Program-made: the position numbers and the translations under genes
In this document: positions 1 to 9,128 of the stretch, one piece after another
Layout: the number at the start of each line of letters is the position of its first letter
How positions within the stretch are numbered: position 1 is the first letter of the stretch
Notes under the pieces: generated by a model
Databases searched by the model: none
The model's input: only the letters and a program-made list of their open reading frames with translations
Told to the model about the DNA's origin: nothing
From: Pseudoramibacter fermentans
GTDB lineage: Bacteria > Bacillota > Clostridia > Eubacteriales > Eubacteriaceae
DNA length: 64,000 nucleotides
Assembly (NCBI GenBank): GCA_009493725.1
Contig: VOGB01000004.1
Span: 186,001 to 250,000 of the forward strand
Reading direction: 5' to 3'

Positions 1-2
1 CA

Positions 3-227
3 CACGTCATCCCAAGCTGCGTCGTCGGTTCAGCTGTAGCAGGCGCACTGTCCATGGTCTTCAACTGTACCCTGCGCGCACCGCACGGCGGCATCTTCGT
101 TTTCCCGGTGGTCGGCAATTGGCCGATGTACCTCCTGGCACTGTTGATCGGATCGGTGATCACGATGGCACTGCTCGGTATTTTGAAAAAACCGCTTCCG
201 GCTGAAGAATCTGGTTTGGAAAAATAA
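3..227 (+). CDS. PTS fructose-type permease, EIIC C-terminal end (partial)
   Basis: The reading frame is open from the window edge to TAA at 225-227 and gives the last 74 residues of a membrane protein. The segment carries the motif RAPHGGIFVFP, typical of the last part of fructose-family EIIC domains, followed by one clear membrane helix and a short charged tail ending in EESGLEK. The protein would import and phosphorylate a sugar with phosphate passed on from HPr, whose gene follows after an 87-base gap. Only the C-terminus is visible, so the sugar and the IIA/IIB domain arrangement cannot be told. Confidence 0.8.
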   Translation, partial: HVIPSCVVGSAVAGALSMVFNCTLRAPHGGIFVFPVVGNWPMYLLALLIGSVITMALLGILKKPLPAEESGLEK

Positions 228-242
228 TATAGCTTTTTCCAG

Positions 243-270
243 TTGATTTTAAACTCGGAAATGATAAAAT
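243..270 (+). promoter_or_regulatory. Sigma-A-type promoter for ptsH
   Basis: TTGATT at 243-248 and TAAAAT at 265-270 are separated by 16 bases, just after the end of the permease gene and 45 bases before the HPr start. This allows ptsH to be expressed apart from the upstream permease. Confidence 0.55.
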
Positions 271-314
271 AATTTTATACAAAGATTTGAATAAATTGAA
301 GGAGTTCAATACAA

Positions 315-572
315 ATGAAAGAATTTACGTACACCATTACAGACCCAGCAGGTATTCACGCACGTCCGGCAGGCATTCTGGTTAAAAAGACACAGCCGTA
401 CGCTTCAGAAATCACATTAGTCAAAGGCGACAAGCAGGCTAACGGCAAGAGCATGCTCTCTGTCATGGGCCTTGGCGCAAGAAATGGCGACGAAATCACG
501 GTTCAGGCTGAAGGTGCAGACGAAGCAGACGCAATTGCGGAACTCGAAGCATTCTTCAAAGAAAATCTCTAA
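315..572 (+). CDS. ptsH: Phosphocarrier protein HPr
   Basis: This 85-residue protein is the histidine phosphocarrier of the sugar phosphotransferase system. It accepts phosphate from PEP-bound enzyme I and passes it to EIIA domains. The active-site histidine lies at residue 15 in GIHARPAG. A serine at position 46 in NGKSMLSVM matches the regulatory HPr-kinase site of Firmicutes, so a catabolite-control role is likely. Length and both sites are canonical. A GGAG ribosome site at about 301-304 precedes the ATG, and a rho-independent terminator follows at once. Enzyme I is not next to it here. Identification is secure. Confidence 0.96.
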   Translation: MKEFTYTITDPAGIHARPAGILVKKTQPYASEITLVKGDKQANGKSMLSVMGLGARNGDEITVQAEGADEADAIAELEAFFKENL

Positions 573-590
573 TTCAAATCGATTTCGACG

Positions 591-622
591 ACAGCTTCCA
601 GCTATGCTGGAGGCTGTTTTTT
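591..622 (+). terminator. Rho-independent terminator after ptsH
   Basis: ACAGCTTCCAGC (591-602) pairs with GCTGGAGGCTGT (606-617) with one wobble pair and a three-base loop, followed by a T-run. Confidence 0.85.
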
Positions 623-703
623 ATTGCCAAATCCTGTGTTATAATAATAAAGTATTACGCATGAAAACGGCGCAAATCGGATGATGGCGCCGGGGAGGAT
701 AAA

Positions 704-3700
704 ATGGCATCACAACGCGAAATCATGGAGGCGCTGGCTCGGGCAGCCAAGCCTGAGGGCGCGGAAAACGCGGACAAATACGCAGAAATAAAAAAACAGC
801 TGGAGGCAAAGGCCAAACAGAAACGGCAGCAGAAGAGGCGGACGGGCGGGACCGTGCTCGCCTCCGGTCATACCGCTGATCAGGTTTCGCCGCGGCCGGG
901 GCATCTCAGCGGCAGCAGCCACACGAGTATTCCCCATCCGGTCGATGGCGGCGAAGCTCGGGTCGCGACGACGCCGACCAGCCGACGCACGACGCGTCAG
1001 GCACGGGTCAGACGCTCCGGCACGACCCTGGCCTCTGGGCATTCGGCGGAAGAAGTGACAGGTCACGCGCTGCCGAAGGTGGAGACGCCGGAAGCCGATC
1101 TGCCGCCGGTTCAGACGCGGCGTTCAATTTTTGCCAATACTGGCACGACTTTGGCTTCTGGCCACACAGCAGACGAGATTTTAAGCGGCGCGCCGGAGCC
1201 GCCGAAGCCCCAGGCCGAGCCTGAGAGAGCTGGTGCGGCAAGCCGGCCGCAGCCAAAACCAGAGCAGCCGTCCAAACCGGCCGCGCCACAGGCTGTTGAA
1301 ACCAAACCGGAACCGGCTCCCGCGCCGGCAGCACCGCAGGCAGCTGAAATCGAAGACGCGGTGATCGAAGAAATTCCTGAAACACCACAGGCTGCAGCAC
1401 CAGATGAAAAAGCGGCTGTGCAGGACGCGGCGGCAGCGCGGGCCGAACGGGAAAGAGCGGCCGCCATCGAGCAGGACCGCATTGCTACAATGGCCGCGCA
1501 GGAAGCGGCGAGAGAGCTGACCGAGGCCGAAAAGGCTAAGCAGCAAGCGGCTGAAACACAAGAGACACCAGTCCAAACGCCGGCGCAGCAGCCGGGTCTG
1601 TCCTTTTCTGAACAGATTCGGGCGGCCGGCGGCGCAATCCCGGATGCGGTTGACGTGGGCCGCGAAACAGAGGACCTCGGCGAATTGTGGCAGCGCCTCA
1701 ACGAGTACAAGGTCAAATGCCTGTCGACGCCGGAAATGTTCAGTGAAGGGGCGGTCGACCTGCCGGACGCGCTCATCGACTTCTTTAACGCCGATGGCCG
1801 AGAAAAGCGCGTGATGGTGCTGTTTGAAGGGCGGGAATACCCGTCCTATCTCGAAAGCAGCGATGGTGTCGGTGGCTATCGTCTCGAATGGAGCAAGGCG
1901 CTGAGCCGTAAATTCTACAGCATGTTCCCGCAGTACGAGGAATTTTTCGATGGGGACATGACGGAAGCAAAACAGAAAAAGCGCCCCTATCTTGCCATCG
2001 AAAAGCTTAGCGAGAACGAATTTGCCTGCAAGCTGATTCTGCCCTCGGATCAGGGCTTAACCCGCAAGCAGACGCTGTTCGACCTGCTCGGACCCGGCAA
2101 ATCGCTGGCTAATTTTACCGATTCCTACGATCTGGTCTTTTTAAAGAGTTATTTTGAAAACATCGATAACCGCTGGCGCAGCGACGTATTTGTCGTCTCA
2201 GCCAATGTCCAGAAGTTTTACAAAAAGCGGATTGAAGAGGGCAAACAGCCTGACCCGAAATCCGACCGGAATCTCGAAGGCATTGCCAACGTCAAGCTGG
2301 ACGCGATTTTGGATTTCCTGATGGACGGGCCGTACCTGCTCCTTGCGGATCAAAAGCTTTTGTCCACCGTTCAGGAGGACGATCATTTCTATTTCGGCAT
2401 CGATCAGGATTTGATGGACGAAATGACGATGGACGACCGCAATTTGATCGTCAGCCTTCTTGAACAGAAAATCGACTATTACTTCAGCCGCCTCGACGGA
2501 CCGTCACTCCAGGAAAGTCTGTCCAACTGGGTGGAAGAATACGCGGATTATTACCATCGGGATTTCCGCTACTCCTTCAAGGATGTGATCACGGAAGGCA
2601 TCCCGGGCAGCATCGAAGGGCTGAAGCAGTTTGACGAAAAGCGCTACCGCATCTACGGCTTTGCGGGCGAGGACGACTGGGCGGATATCCCTTGGGTCGA
2701 AATCGTCGACAAGCACGTCACCCGTTTTGCGAACACCGGCGTCGGCGTCAAATACTTGTTGAGTAAGGACAGCAAGAAGCTGTATTTGGCGCTGTCTCTC
2801 GGCTTTAAGCCCATCCGCGCCGAAATCGCCAAGACCGGCGATCTGGATCCGATGCTGGATCCGGACGAAGCGGTCGACGAATTGGTCGCTGAGGCGCTGC
2901 CGCCGAAGGTGGCGGAAATCCGCTCGATCGTCCACCCCGGGACCTTCAGCACGAAAACGGCGGATATCGATCTGCCGGACGCAAGATTTGTTAACGGCAT
3001 CATTTGCTATAGGGAATACGCCGGGGTCGTGCCGGGAGAAAAGATTCTCGAGGCCGATTTGGCGGAAATGCTTGACGTCTACAACCATTATCTGCACCGG
3101 TGTATCATCGGCGACGAAAAACCTGAAGTGATCGCAGCGCCGGTGGAAGAACCGGCGGCAGAAACGACGGCCGAACAGGAAACGGATGACACAACATCGG
3201 AAGAAATGCCGGACGGCGGCGCTGTCGGCGCTGAACAAGATACACCATCGCTTGACCTCGACGACGATTTAGACGAAGCATTAGTAGAAGATCTCGACGA
3301 TTTAGAAGATCTTGACGATATGGATGATTTAGATGATGTGGACGCTGAAGACAAGGCCGCATCGGCTGAAGCAGCTGAATCCGCTGAGGCAGCACCGGCA
3401 GCAGAAGCTGCAGACGAAATAGGCGCAGCCTCGGAAAATTCAGATGCAGCAGAAGTGGCAGAAGATCGAGACGACACAGCGCCTGAGGAAGAAGTCGCGT
3501 CGGAAGCGGCGATTTCCAAGGCCATGGCTGCCGCCGTCGCCCGCAAGCGCGAAGAAACTGCGCCGGCTTGGCAGCCCACGTACCGAAACGATTATCAGCC
3601 AGCGCCCCATACAGCGGTGCAGGTGGTGAACACCGGCGGCCTGACGAAAGAGGATTTGGCTGCTTTCCAGAAATCGATGATTAAGGCCCAGCTCAAGGTG

Positions 3701-4936
3701 CAGAAAATTTTGATGCGCGCTGAAGAAAAGAAAGCGGAAAAACAAATCGAGGCGGAACCAAGAAATCGCCGCGACCTTCATTATGAAGAAGTTCTTCAGG
3801 ATCCGCCGTCGGATATCGTCGGCCTGATGCGCCACATCGTGCAGTACGTCAACAGCACAGGCGGCATGTGCGATCAAGATGAGGTCGCCGATTTGTTCCT
3901 AAGCATCAAATCCGGATCGATGCCGCTGGTGACCGGTGTGGCCGGCCTCGGCAAGGCCGCCTTTATCAGAGGCTTCGCCGGCGCAGTGGGGGCGAACGAT
4001 CAGAACGGGCGATTCAAGATGATTCCAGTGCGCCCCAGCTGGCAGAACGCGGATGGCTTACTCGGATATGCCGACGCGGACGGACACTTCATTCCCGGCG
4101 CGATGATTGATTTTGTGGCGGCCGCTGTGGAAAATCCGGACAAGCCCTATTTCCTGCTGCTCGACGAAATGTGCGCGGCGCCGATCGAAAAATATTTCTC
4201 TGAAATCCTTTCGATCATGAATACCCGCCGGGTCGTGGGCGGCAGATCGGTGACGGATCCGATTCTAAGCGAAGAGCTTCTCGCGAGAGATCCTGAAGCG
4301 CAGGCCTATTACGGCGATCTGTACCTGCCGCAGAACCTGATTATCATCGGCACCATCAGCAGCGACAGCGGTGTGAGCGGCATCACGTCGAGACTGATCG
4401 AACAGGCGGCGGTCATCGAAATGACTTCGCCCGACCTGACGCTGACGGCTGAACCGCCTGAAGCCTTTGAGCCCATCGCGCTGAAGAGCGAATTTTTCGA
4501 ACGGGACATCGCTTCTCTCGCGCAAATTCAGAATCACCGAAAGACCATCACGGATATGGTCACGCTGCTGAACGTCATCAACGAGATTCTCAAACGCGCC
4601 CAGGCCCAAATCGGCTTCCGCGTCCGGGATGAAATCTGCTTCTTCCTGTACTACAACGCGGAATACGGCTTGATGGTTCCGGAAAAGGCGATTGACACGA
4701 CGATTATGCAGAAAATGCTGCCACGCATTTCTGGCACGACGGCGGAAATCGAACAGGTGCTGATCGAGTTATTCAAGATCTGCGCGGGTACCCAGGACGA
4801 CAATATGATTTATCAGCCCATTTCGACTGAAGAAGGCCTGTTCCCGGTCAGCGCGGCCAAGCTGTCCGAAATGGCCGGCTACCTTCAGACCGACGGGCAG
4901 GCGTCCTTCTGGAAACTTGGACCGTTACAATCTTAG
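704..4936 (+). CDS. Large McrB-like AAA ATPase with repeat-bearing, acidic N-terminal region
   Basis: The protein has 1410 residues and no familiar full-length match that I recognise. Residues 1-160 are basic and carry three copies of GTxLASGHxAxx. Residues 160-310 are Ala/Pro/Glu-rich and probably disordered. Residues 330-830 look folded but unknown, 840-960 form an acidic linker, and about 1060-1300 form an AAA module. The segment VRPSWQNADGLLGY and the Walker B LLLDEM resemble McrB/MoxR-type ATPases. The Walker A reads GVAGLGKAA, so the usual Ser/Thr after GK is Ala. No McrC-like nuclease is nearby. GGGGAGGA at 692-699 fixes the ATG start, and a TATAAT at 640-645 may be its -10 box. A motor, chaperone or defence role is possible; none is shown. 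Confidence 0.75.
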   Translation: MASQREIMEALARAAKPEGAENADKYAEIKKQLEAKAKQKRQQKRRTGGTVLASGHTADQVSPRPGHLSGSSHTSIPHPVDGGEARVATTPTSRRTTRQARVRRSGTTLASGHSAEEVTGHALPKVETPEADLPPVQTRRSIFANTGTTLASGHTADEILSGAPEPPKPQAEPERAGAASRPQPKPEQPSKPAAPQAVETKPEPAPAPAAPQAAEIEDAVIEEIPETPQAAAPDEKAAVQDAAAARAERERAAAIEQDRIATMAAQEAARELTEAEKAKQQAAETQETPVQTPAQQPGLSFSEQIRAAGGAIPDAVDVGRETEDLGELWQRLNEYKVKCLSTPEMFSEGAVDLPDALIDFFNADGREKRVMVLFEGREYPSYLESSDGVGGYRLEWSKALSRKFYSMFPQYEEFFDGDMTEAKQKKRPYLAIEKLSENEFACKLILPSDQGLTRKQTLFDLLGPGKSLANFTDSYDLVFLKSYFENIDNRWRSDVFVVSANVQKFYKKRIEEGKQPDPKSDRNLEGIANVKLDAILDFLMDGPYLLLADQKLLSTVQEDDHFYFGIDQDLMDEMTMDDRNLIVSLLEQKIDYYFSRLDGPSLQESLSNWVEEYADYYHRDFRYSFKDVITEGIPGSIEGLKQFDEKRYRIYGFAGEDDWADIPWVEIVDKHVTRFANTGVGVKYLLSKDSKKLYLALSLGFKPIRAEIAKTGDLDPMLDPDEAVDELVAEALPPKVAEIRSIVHPGTFSTKTADIDLPDARFVNGIICYREYAGVVPGEKILEADLAEMLDVYNHYLHRCIIGDEKPEVIAAPVEEPAAETTAEQETDDTTSEEMPDGGAVGAEQDTPSLDLDDDLDEALVEDLDDLEDLDDMDDLDDVDAEDKAASAEAAESAEAAPAAEAADEIGAASENSDAAEVAEDRDDTAPEEEVASEAAISKAMAAAVARKREETAPAWQPTYRNDYQPAPHTAVQVVNTGGLTKEDLAAFQKSMIKAQLKVQKILMRAEEKKAEKQIEAEPRNRRDLHYEEVLQDPPSDIVGLMRHIVQYVNSTGGMCDQDEVADLFLSIKSGSMPLVTGVAGLGKAAFIRGFAGAVGANDQNGRFKMIPVRPSWQNADGLLGYADADGHFIPGAMIDFVAAAVENPDKPYFLLLDEMCAAPIEKYFSEILSIMNTRRVVGGRSVTDPILSEELLARDPEAQAYYGDLYLPQNLIIIGTISSDSGVSGITSRLIEQAAVIEMTSPDLTLTAEPPEAFEPIALKSEFFERDIASLAQIQNHRKTITDMVTLLNVINEILKRAQAQIGFRVRDEICFFLYYNAEYGLMVPEKAIDTTIMQKMLPRISGTTAEIEQVLIELFKICAGTQDDNMIYQPISTEEGLFPVSAAKLSEMAGYLQTDGQASFWKLGPLQS
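848..1180 (+). repeat. Three-copy GTTLASGHTADE peptide repeat within the AAA protein
   Basis: Three near-identical 13-residue motifs lie at protein residues 49-61, 106-118 and 147-159 (bases about 848-886, 1019-1057, 1142-1180). The consensus is G-T-T/V-L-A-S-G-H-T/S-A-D/E-x-V/I. Each follows a stretch rich in Arg/Lys. The spacing is irregular and the sequence between copies is not conserved, which suggests a short linear interaction motif rather than a folded repeat. Confidence 0.85.
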
Positions 4937-5059
4937 GATAAAATTAAGTAAAACATTTCATTTCATAATAAGCACTCTCGATTGATGATTGTTTTAAGGA
5001 TTGTTCGATAGACTATACCCCGTAATCATAAATCACATTTATACAAAGGAGTCTTTTTA

Positions 5060-5521
5060 ATGGAAAAGCACAAATTGGGCTGGCGTTCAATCGTCCTCAA
5101 CGTATTAGCAATTATCTTTTTAGCAGCATTCTTCTATGGGATCTTCATCTCAGTATCTCAGGTTGCGTCTATGGTCGCCCAGTACAAGGCGATGGGTACG
5201 AGCATTCCGACAAGCTATGCCGTTCAGCAAATCGTCTTTGCGATTATGCAGTACGCACTGCCGGAATTGTTCTTTGCTGTGATGTGCGCGGTGGTCTCGA
5301 AGATCATCGATCATATGGGTATCGGCGCAGACAAGGCAGCACAGAAGGCCGATAAAGCTGAAGACAAGGCAGAAGAAACTAAGACAGAAGATACACCGGC
5401 GGAAGATGAAACAGCATCGGAAGAAGCGGTACCGTCGACAGAAGAACTGAACGTGGAACCGGCTGAATCATCAGAAGAAGCTGACGCATCAGAAGAAAAA
5501 GAAGATGCAGAAGAAGCGTAA
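5060..5521 (+). CDS. Small membrane protein with acidic C-terminal tail, function unknown
   Basis: The 153-residue product has two hydrophobic segments at about residues 12-35 and 55-85, followed by an amphipathic stretch and a strongly acidic tail of about 55 residues rich in Glu, Ala and Thr. I do not recognise a family. AAAGGAG at 5046-5052 gives a good ribosome site for the ATG. It lies 123 bases after the large AAA gene, whose linkers are similarly acidic, and ends at a shared bidirectional terminator. A membrane anchor or partner for the AAA protein is only a guess from position and composition. Confidence 0.65.
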   Translation: MEKHKLGWRSIVLNVLAIIFLAAFFYGIFISVSQVASMVAQYKAMGTSIPTSYAVQQIVFAIMQYALPELFFAVMCAVVSKIIDHMGIGADKAAQKADKAEDKAEETKTEDTPAEDETASEEAVPSTEELNVEPAESSEEADASEEKEDAEEA

Positions 5522-5541
5522 ATAAAAGAATCACAATAAAA

Positions 5542-5579
5542 AATCCAAAGCTGAAAATCAATCAGCTTTGGATTTTTTT
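5542..5579. terminator. Bidirectional terminator between the membrane protein gene and mrnC
   Basis: AATCCAAAGCTGA (5542-5554) pairs perfectly with TCAGCTTTGGATT (5562-5574). T-runs follow on both strands, so it can serve the plus-strand gene and the converging mrnC transcript. Confidence 0.85.
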
Positions 5580-5586
5580 GTGCCCA

Positions 5587-6045
5587 TTATGCGTTTTCAG
5601 TGAGATCGATGGCGCGGGCCATCAGCGTGATTTCTCGGTTGTGACTGCCCGTGAGATTTAAGTAGCCGAACAAGGCTTCGAGACCAGTCGCGTAGCGGTA
5701 ATCCATGACGTCGGCGTGCTTCGGCGGCATGCTCTTGGTATTGCGGCCTCGGCGGACGATGGCGCGTTCCTCCTCGGTCAGTTCCGGCAGCATCAAGCGG
5801 ATCGCCTTGGCCTGAGCTGAGGCGCGGACGTAGTCGATGGAACGCTTGGTCAAGCGGTCGACCTTGGTCATGCCCTCTGCGACGAGATACCGGCGGATGT
5901 AGTCGGAATAGACGACGTCTCCGATGTAGGCGAGGGTCAGCGGATTCATCATCCGCGCCTCCGCCTTGGAATAGGTTTTGTCCAGATCAGCCAGGATATC
6001 GGTGTTGTCCCGGTGGACGGCTGTCATTGTCATGCTTTGTGCCAT
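5587..6045 (-). CDS. mrnC: Mini-ribonuclease III
   Basis: This 152-residue protein is a dsRNA-binding-domain-less RNase III that matures 23S rRNA in Firmicutes. It has the single RNase III fold with the signature LAYIGDVVYSDYIR containing the catalytic acidic residues, and the family segment RRGRNTKSMPPKHADVMDYR. Length is normal. Its start overlaps the 3' end of cysS by 16 bases, the usual Firmicutes arrangement, so the two are co-transcribed and probably translationally coupled. No oddities are seen. Confidence 0.93.
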   Translation of the reverse strand: MAQSMTMTAVHRDNTDILADLDKTYSKAEARMMNPLTLAYIGDVVYSDYIRRYLVAEGMTKVDRLTKRSIDYVRASAQAKAIRLMLPELTEEERAIVRRGRNTKSMPPKHADVMDYRYATGLEALFGYLNLTGSHNREITLMARAIDLTENA

Positions 6046-7436
6046 TTGACGCCATCCCGCGTGTCTTCAAGAATGATGCCCTTCGCGGCGAGATCGTCAC
6101 GGATGGCATCGGCCGTCGCAAAATCTTTAGCCTTGCGCGCGGCCTGACGTTTTTCGATCAGCGCTTCGATTTCGTCTTCGAGGCTGCCTTCTTTTTCATC
6201 TTTATTTTTCGTGGCTAATCCCAATACGTCGGAAAGCTGGTTGAACATTTGAAGGGCCGCTTCGACAGTTTGCTTTGACGAAGCTTCAGTCAGAGTCGAG
6301 TTAGCGTCGCGGACCAATTCGAACATTGCGGCGATGGCGTCGGCGGTGTTGAGATCGTCGTCCATCGCGGCGATAAACTGATCGTTGTAGGTTTTAAGAT
6401 GATCGGCCCATTGTGCTTCGTCTTCGCTCGGCGCCTTGTCTTCGCAGCGTTCGAGCAGGTACTGCATCTGGAATTTGGCAGTGTAGAGGCGTTCGAGGGC
6501 GTTTTTCGCCTGGGTCAGCAGCTCGTCAGAGAAATTGACTGGACTTCTGTAATGGGCCATCAGCATGAACATGCGGACCACTTCGAGATCGTACTTTTTG
6601 GCGATGTCCCGAACGGTGAAGAAGTTGCCCTTGGATTTCGACATCTTTTCGTTGTTGATGTTGATGTAGCCGTTGTGCACCCAATAGTGGGCGAAGGTGC
6701 AGCCGTTAGCGCCTTCAGACTGGGCAATTTCGTTTTCGTGATGCGGGAAGATCAGGTCCTGGCCGCCGCCGTGAATGTCGATGGTCTTGCCGAGGAATTT
6801 GCGGCTCATGGCTGAGCATTCGATGTGCCATCCTGGACGGCCCTTGCCCCAGGGACTTTCCCAGTAGGGTTCACCGGGTTTGGCCTTTTTCCAGACCGCG
6901 AAATCCAACGGGCTCTGTTTTTCGTCGTTGACGTCGATGCGGGCGCCGGCTTCGAGATCGGCGATGTTCTGCCCGGACAGGCAGCCGTAGCGCGGGAATT
7001 TTTCGACCGCGTAGTAGACGTTGCCGTCGATGTTGTAGGCAAGGCCTTTGTCGACGAGGGCTTGGACCATGTCGATGATTTCCGGAATCGTGTCGGAGAC
7101 GCGTGGATGCACGTCGGCGCGGCGGATCCCCAGCGCGTCAGCGTCGGTGAAATATTCCTTGATGTATTTATCTGCAATTTCCTTGGCTGTGCAGTTTTCT
7201 TCATGAGAACGATTGATGATTTTATCGTCGACGTCGGTGAAGTTCTGAACAAAGGTTACATCGTAGCCGATGTATTCGAGATAGCGGCGCAGCACGTCGA
7301 ACACGATAAAGGGTCTGGCGTTGCCAATGTGAAAATAATTGTAGACCGTCGGCCCGCAGGAGTACATTTTGACCTTTCCCGGTTCGATGGGTTCAAAGGT
7401 TTCCTTGCGGTGGGTCATCGTGTTGTATAATTTCAT
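6030..7436 (-). CDS. cysS: Cysteinyl-tRNA synthetase
   Basis: This 468-residue class I aminoacyl-tRNA synthetase charges tRNA-Cys. The ATP-binding signature HIGNARPF sits near residue 37, the KMSKSKGN loop near residue 265, and the zinc ligands start with the Cys of YSCGPTVYN and continue with CSAM and HHENE. The C-terminal DALR region is present. The ATG is preceded by AGAGGAG on the minus strand. No T-box-like leader is visible in the short upstream gap, so regulation by uncharged tRNA is not supported here. It forms an operon with mrnC. Confidence 0.97.
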   Translation of the reverse strand: MKLYNTMTHRKETFEPIEPGKVKMYSCGPTVYNYFHIGNARPFIVFDVLRRYLEYIGYDVTFVQNFTDVDDKIINRSHEENCTAKEIADKYIKEYFTDADALGIRRADVHPRVSDTIPEIIDMVQALVDKGLAYNIDGNVYYAVEKFPRYGCLSGQNIADLEAGARIDVNDEKQSPLDFAVWKKAKPGEPYWESPWGKGRPGWHIECSAMSRKFLGKTIDIHGGGQDLIFPHHENEIAQSEGANGCTFAHYWVHNGYININNEKMSKSKGNFFTVRDIAKKYDLEVVRMFMLMAHYRSPVNFSDELLTQAKNALERLYTAKFQMQYLLERCEDKAPSEDEAQWADHLKTYNDQFIAAMDDDLNTADAIAAMFELVRDANSTLTEASSKQTVEAALQMFNQLSDVLGLATKNKDEKEGSLEDEIEALIEKRQAARKAKDFATADAIRDDLAAKGIILEDTRDGVKWHKA

Positions 7437-7468
7437 AGGGTTCTCCTCTTTAATCTAAAATCGTTCCA

Positions 7469-7497
7469 ATTATAACACAGAACCCCCGGGGTTTCAC
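7469..7497 (-). promoter_or_regulatory. Promoter for cysS-mrnC
   Basis: On the minus strand TATAAT (7474-7469) is preceded by 17 bases and a weak -35 GTGAAA (7497-7492). The spacer contains a CCCCGGGG palindrome. Confidence 0.5.
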
Positions 7498-7598
7498 GAA
7501 TAAATCTAGATCGAGTGGTTTAACTTGCGACAGTAAAGTGGTATAATGAAGTATATTTTATGTAGCAAGCGTATCTGCAAAGAATAGAGGTAAGATTC

Positions 7599-7889
7599 AT
7601 GGAAAAGGAACGTGACGTGCTGATCAAGGCACTGCTGTCCCTCAAAACACCGGAGGAATGCGAGGCCCTTCTCGACGACATGTGCACGATCAAGGAGATC
7701 GAGGACATGTCTCACAGATTGATGATCGCCCTTCTTCTGGCCGAGAGGAAGACGTTTATCGACGTCGAAAAGAAAACGGGCGCGAGCTCGGCGACAATCA
7801 GTCGGGTCAACAAATGCCTGAAGCACGGAACTGGTTATCAAACGGTCATCAAGCGGATTCTTGATGATCAGGATATAGAAAATCAATAA
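7599..7889 (+). CDS. YerC/YecD-type TrpR-family DNA-binding protein
   Basis: The 96-residue protein matches the TrpR-like family found in Firmicutes. It is all-helical, with the segment EIEDMSHRLMIALLL and a helix-turn-helix at about residues 55-80 containing TGASSATISRVNKCL. Members are thought to bind DNA, but their ligand is not established. A TATAAT at 7542-7547 lies 52 bases upstream of the ATG and marks the probable start of the long operon running to guaA. The next gene begins 19 bases downstream with its own GGAAG-type ribosome site. Family assignment is firm; target is unknown. Confidence 0.88.
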   Translation: MEKERDVLIKALLSLKTPEECEALLDDMCTIKEIEDMSHRLMIALLLAERKTFIDVEKKTGASSATISRVNKCLKHGTGYQTVIKRILDDQDIENQ

Positions 7890-7908
7890 ATAGAAGGAAG
7901 TTAGGAAA

Positions 7909-9126
7909 ATGAGGCAATTTCAGAAATCCCATAAGCTCGACAATGTGTGTTACGATATTCGCGGACCAGTTGTCGCAGAAGCCGACCGCATGCAGCGGGA
8001 AGGCGTAGACATCATTCAGCTGAACACCGGCAACCCGCCGCATTTTGATATGAACGCGCCGGATGAAGTCATTCGCGACGTGCGCCTGCACTTGAAGGAT
8101 TCAGAAGCCTATTGCGGCTCCCAGGGGCTGTTCCAGGCGCGCAAGGCGATCGTCCAGTATTATCAGACCCAGGGGATTATGGGTGTCGACGAAGACGACG
8201 TCTACATCGGCAACGGCTCCAGCGAGCTGGTCAGCTTCTGCATGTCCGCGTTATTGAACGACGGCGACGAAGTGCTGATCCCGATGCCGGACTACCCGCT
8301 GTGGACGGCGGCGGCGACGCTGGCCGGCGGCAAGGCTGTGCATTATCTCTGCGACGAAAAGAGTAATTGGTATCCGGACCTTGACGACATCCGCGCGAAG
8401 GTCACCGATAAAACCAAGGGGATCGTCGTTATTAACCCAAACAATCCGACCGGCGCGGTTTACCCGAAGGAAATCCTCGAAGGTATTGTCAAGATTGCGG
8501 AAGACAACGAGCTGATCATTTTCTCTGACGAAATTTACGATCACATCATTTACGACAACTTGCCCTACACACACATGGCGAGCCTGACCGAAGATGTCCT
8601 CGTCGTCACACTGAATGGCTTGTCCAAGAGCCACCGCGTGCCGGGATTTAGAGTCGGCTGGATGATGCTCACCGGCAACAAGGAATGCGCGAAGGATTAC
8701 ATCGAAGGGATTCACATTTTGTCGACGATGCGCCTCTGCGCCAATGTGCCGGCGCAGTACGCGATCCAAACTTCTTTGGGCGGCTATCAGAGTATTCAGG
8801 ATCTGATCGCACCGGGCGGCCGGCTCTACGAACAGCGCAATATCGTGTACGAGGGCATCAACTCGATTCCGGGATTATCCTGTACGAAGCCTGCCGGGGC
8901 GATGTACGCGTTTGTCAAGATCGACACGGCTTCCTTCAACATTACCGACGACGTGCAGTTTGCCCTTGACCTGCTCAAGCGCGAAAAGATCTTGATCGTT
9001 CAGGGGACTGGGTTCAACTGGCCGGAACCGGATCATTTCAGAATTGTCTTCCTGCCGAGCCCGATTCTGCTCAACGAAACCATCGAACGGCTTCGCCACT
9101 TCATGGCCCATTACATCCAGGAATAA
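7909..9126 (+). CDS. Class I aminotransferase, AlaA-like
   Basis: This 405-residue PLP enzyme belongs to the fold-type I aminotransferases closest to alanine transaminase AlaA. Visible signatures include LNTGNPPHF near the N-terminus, NPNNPTGAVY, the PLP-contact SDEIYDHI and the Schiff-base lysine in LNGLSKSHRVPGFRVGW. It would interconvert pyruvate plus glutamate with alanine plus 2-oxoglutarate, or a related pair. It sits between the TrpR-like gene and tsaE with only 2 bases to the latter, so it is within the operon. The exact amino acid cannot be read from sequence. Confidence 0.88.
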   Translation: MRQFQKSHKLDNVCYDIRGPVVAEADRMQREGVDIIQLNTGNPPHFDMNAPDEVIRDVRLHLKDSEAYCGSQGLFQARKAIVQYYQTQGIMGVDEDDVYIGNGSSELVSFCMSALLNDGDEVLIPMPDYPLWTAAATLAGGKAVHYLCDEKSNWYPDLDDIRAKVTDKTKGIVVINPNNPTGAVYPKEILEGIVKIAEDNELIIFSDEIYDHIIYDNLPYTHMASLTEDVLVVTLNGLSKSHRVPGFRVGWMMLTGNKECAKDYIEGIHILSTMRLCANVPAQYAIQTSLGGYQSIQDLIAPGGRLYEQRNIVYEGINSIPGLSCTKPAGAMYAFVKIDTASFNITDDVQFALDLLKREKILIVQGTGFNWPEPDHFRIVFLPSPILLNETIERLRHFMAHYIQE

Positions 9127-9128
9127 TC

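Noticed and set aside
3088..3579. Serine-rich minus-strand frame opposite the acidic linker of the AAA protein
   Set aside because: It is the antisense of Glu/Asp/Ala codons and has no ribosome site or conserved pattern.
7437..7598. A T-box leader for cysS
   Set aside because: The leader between the promoter and cysS is only a few tens of bases and lacks T-box sequences.
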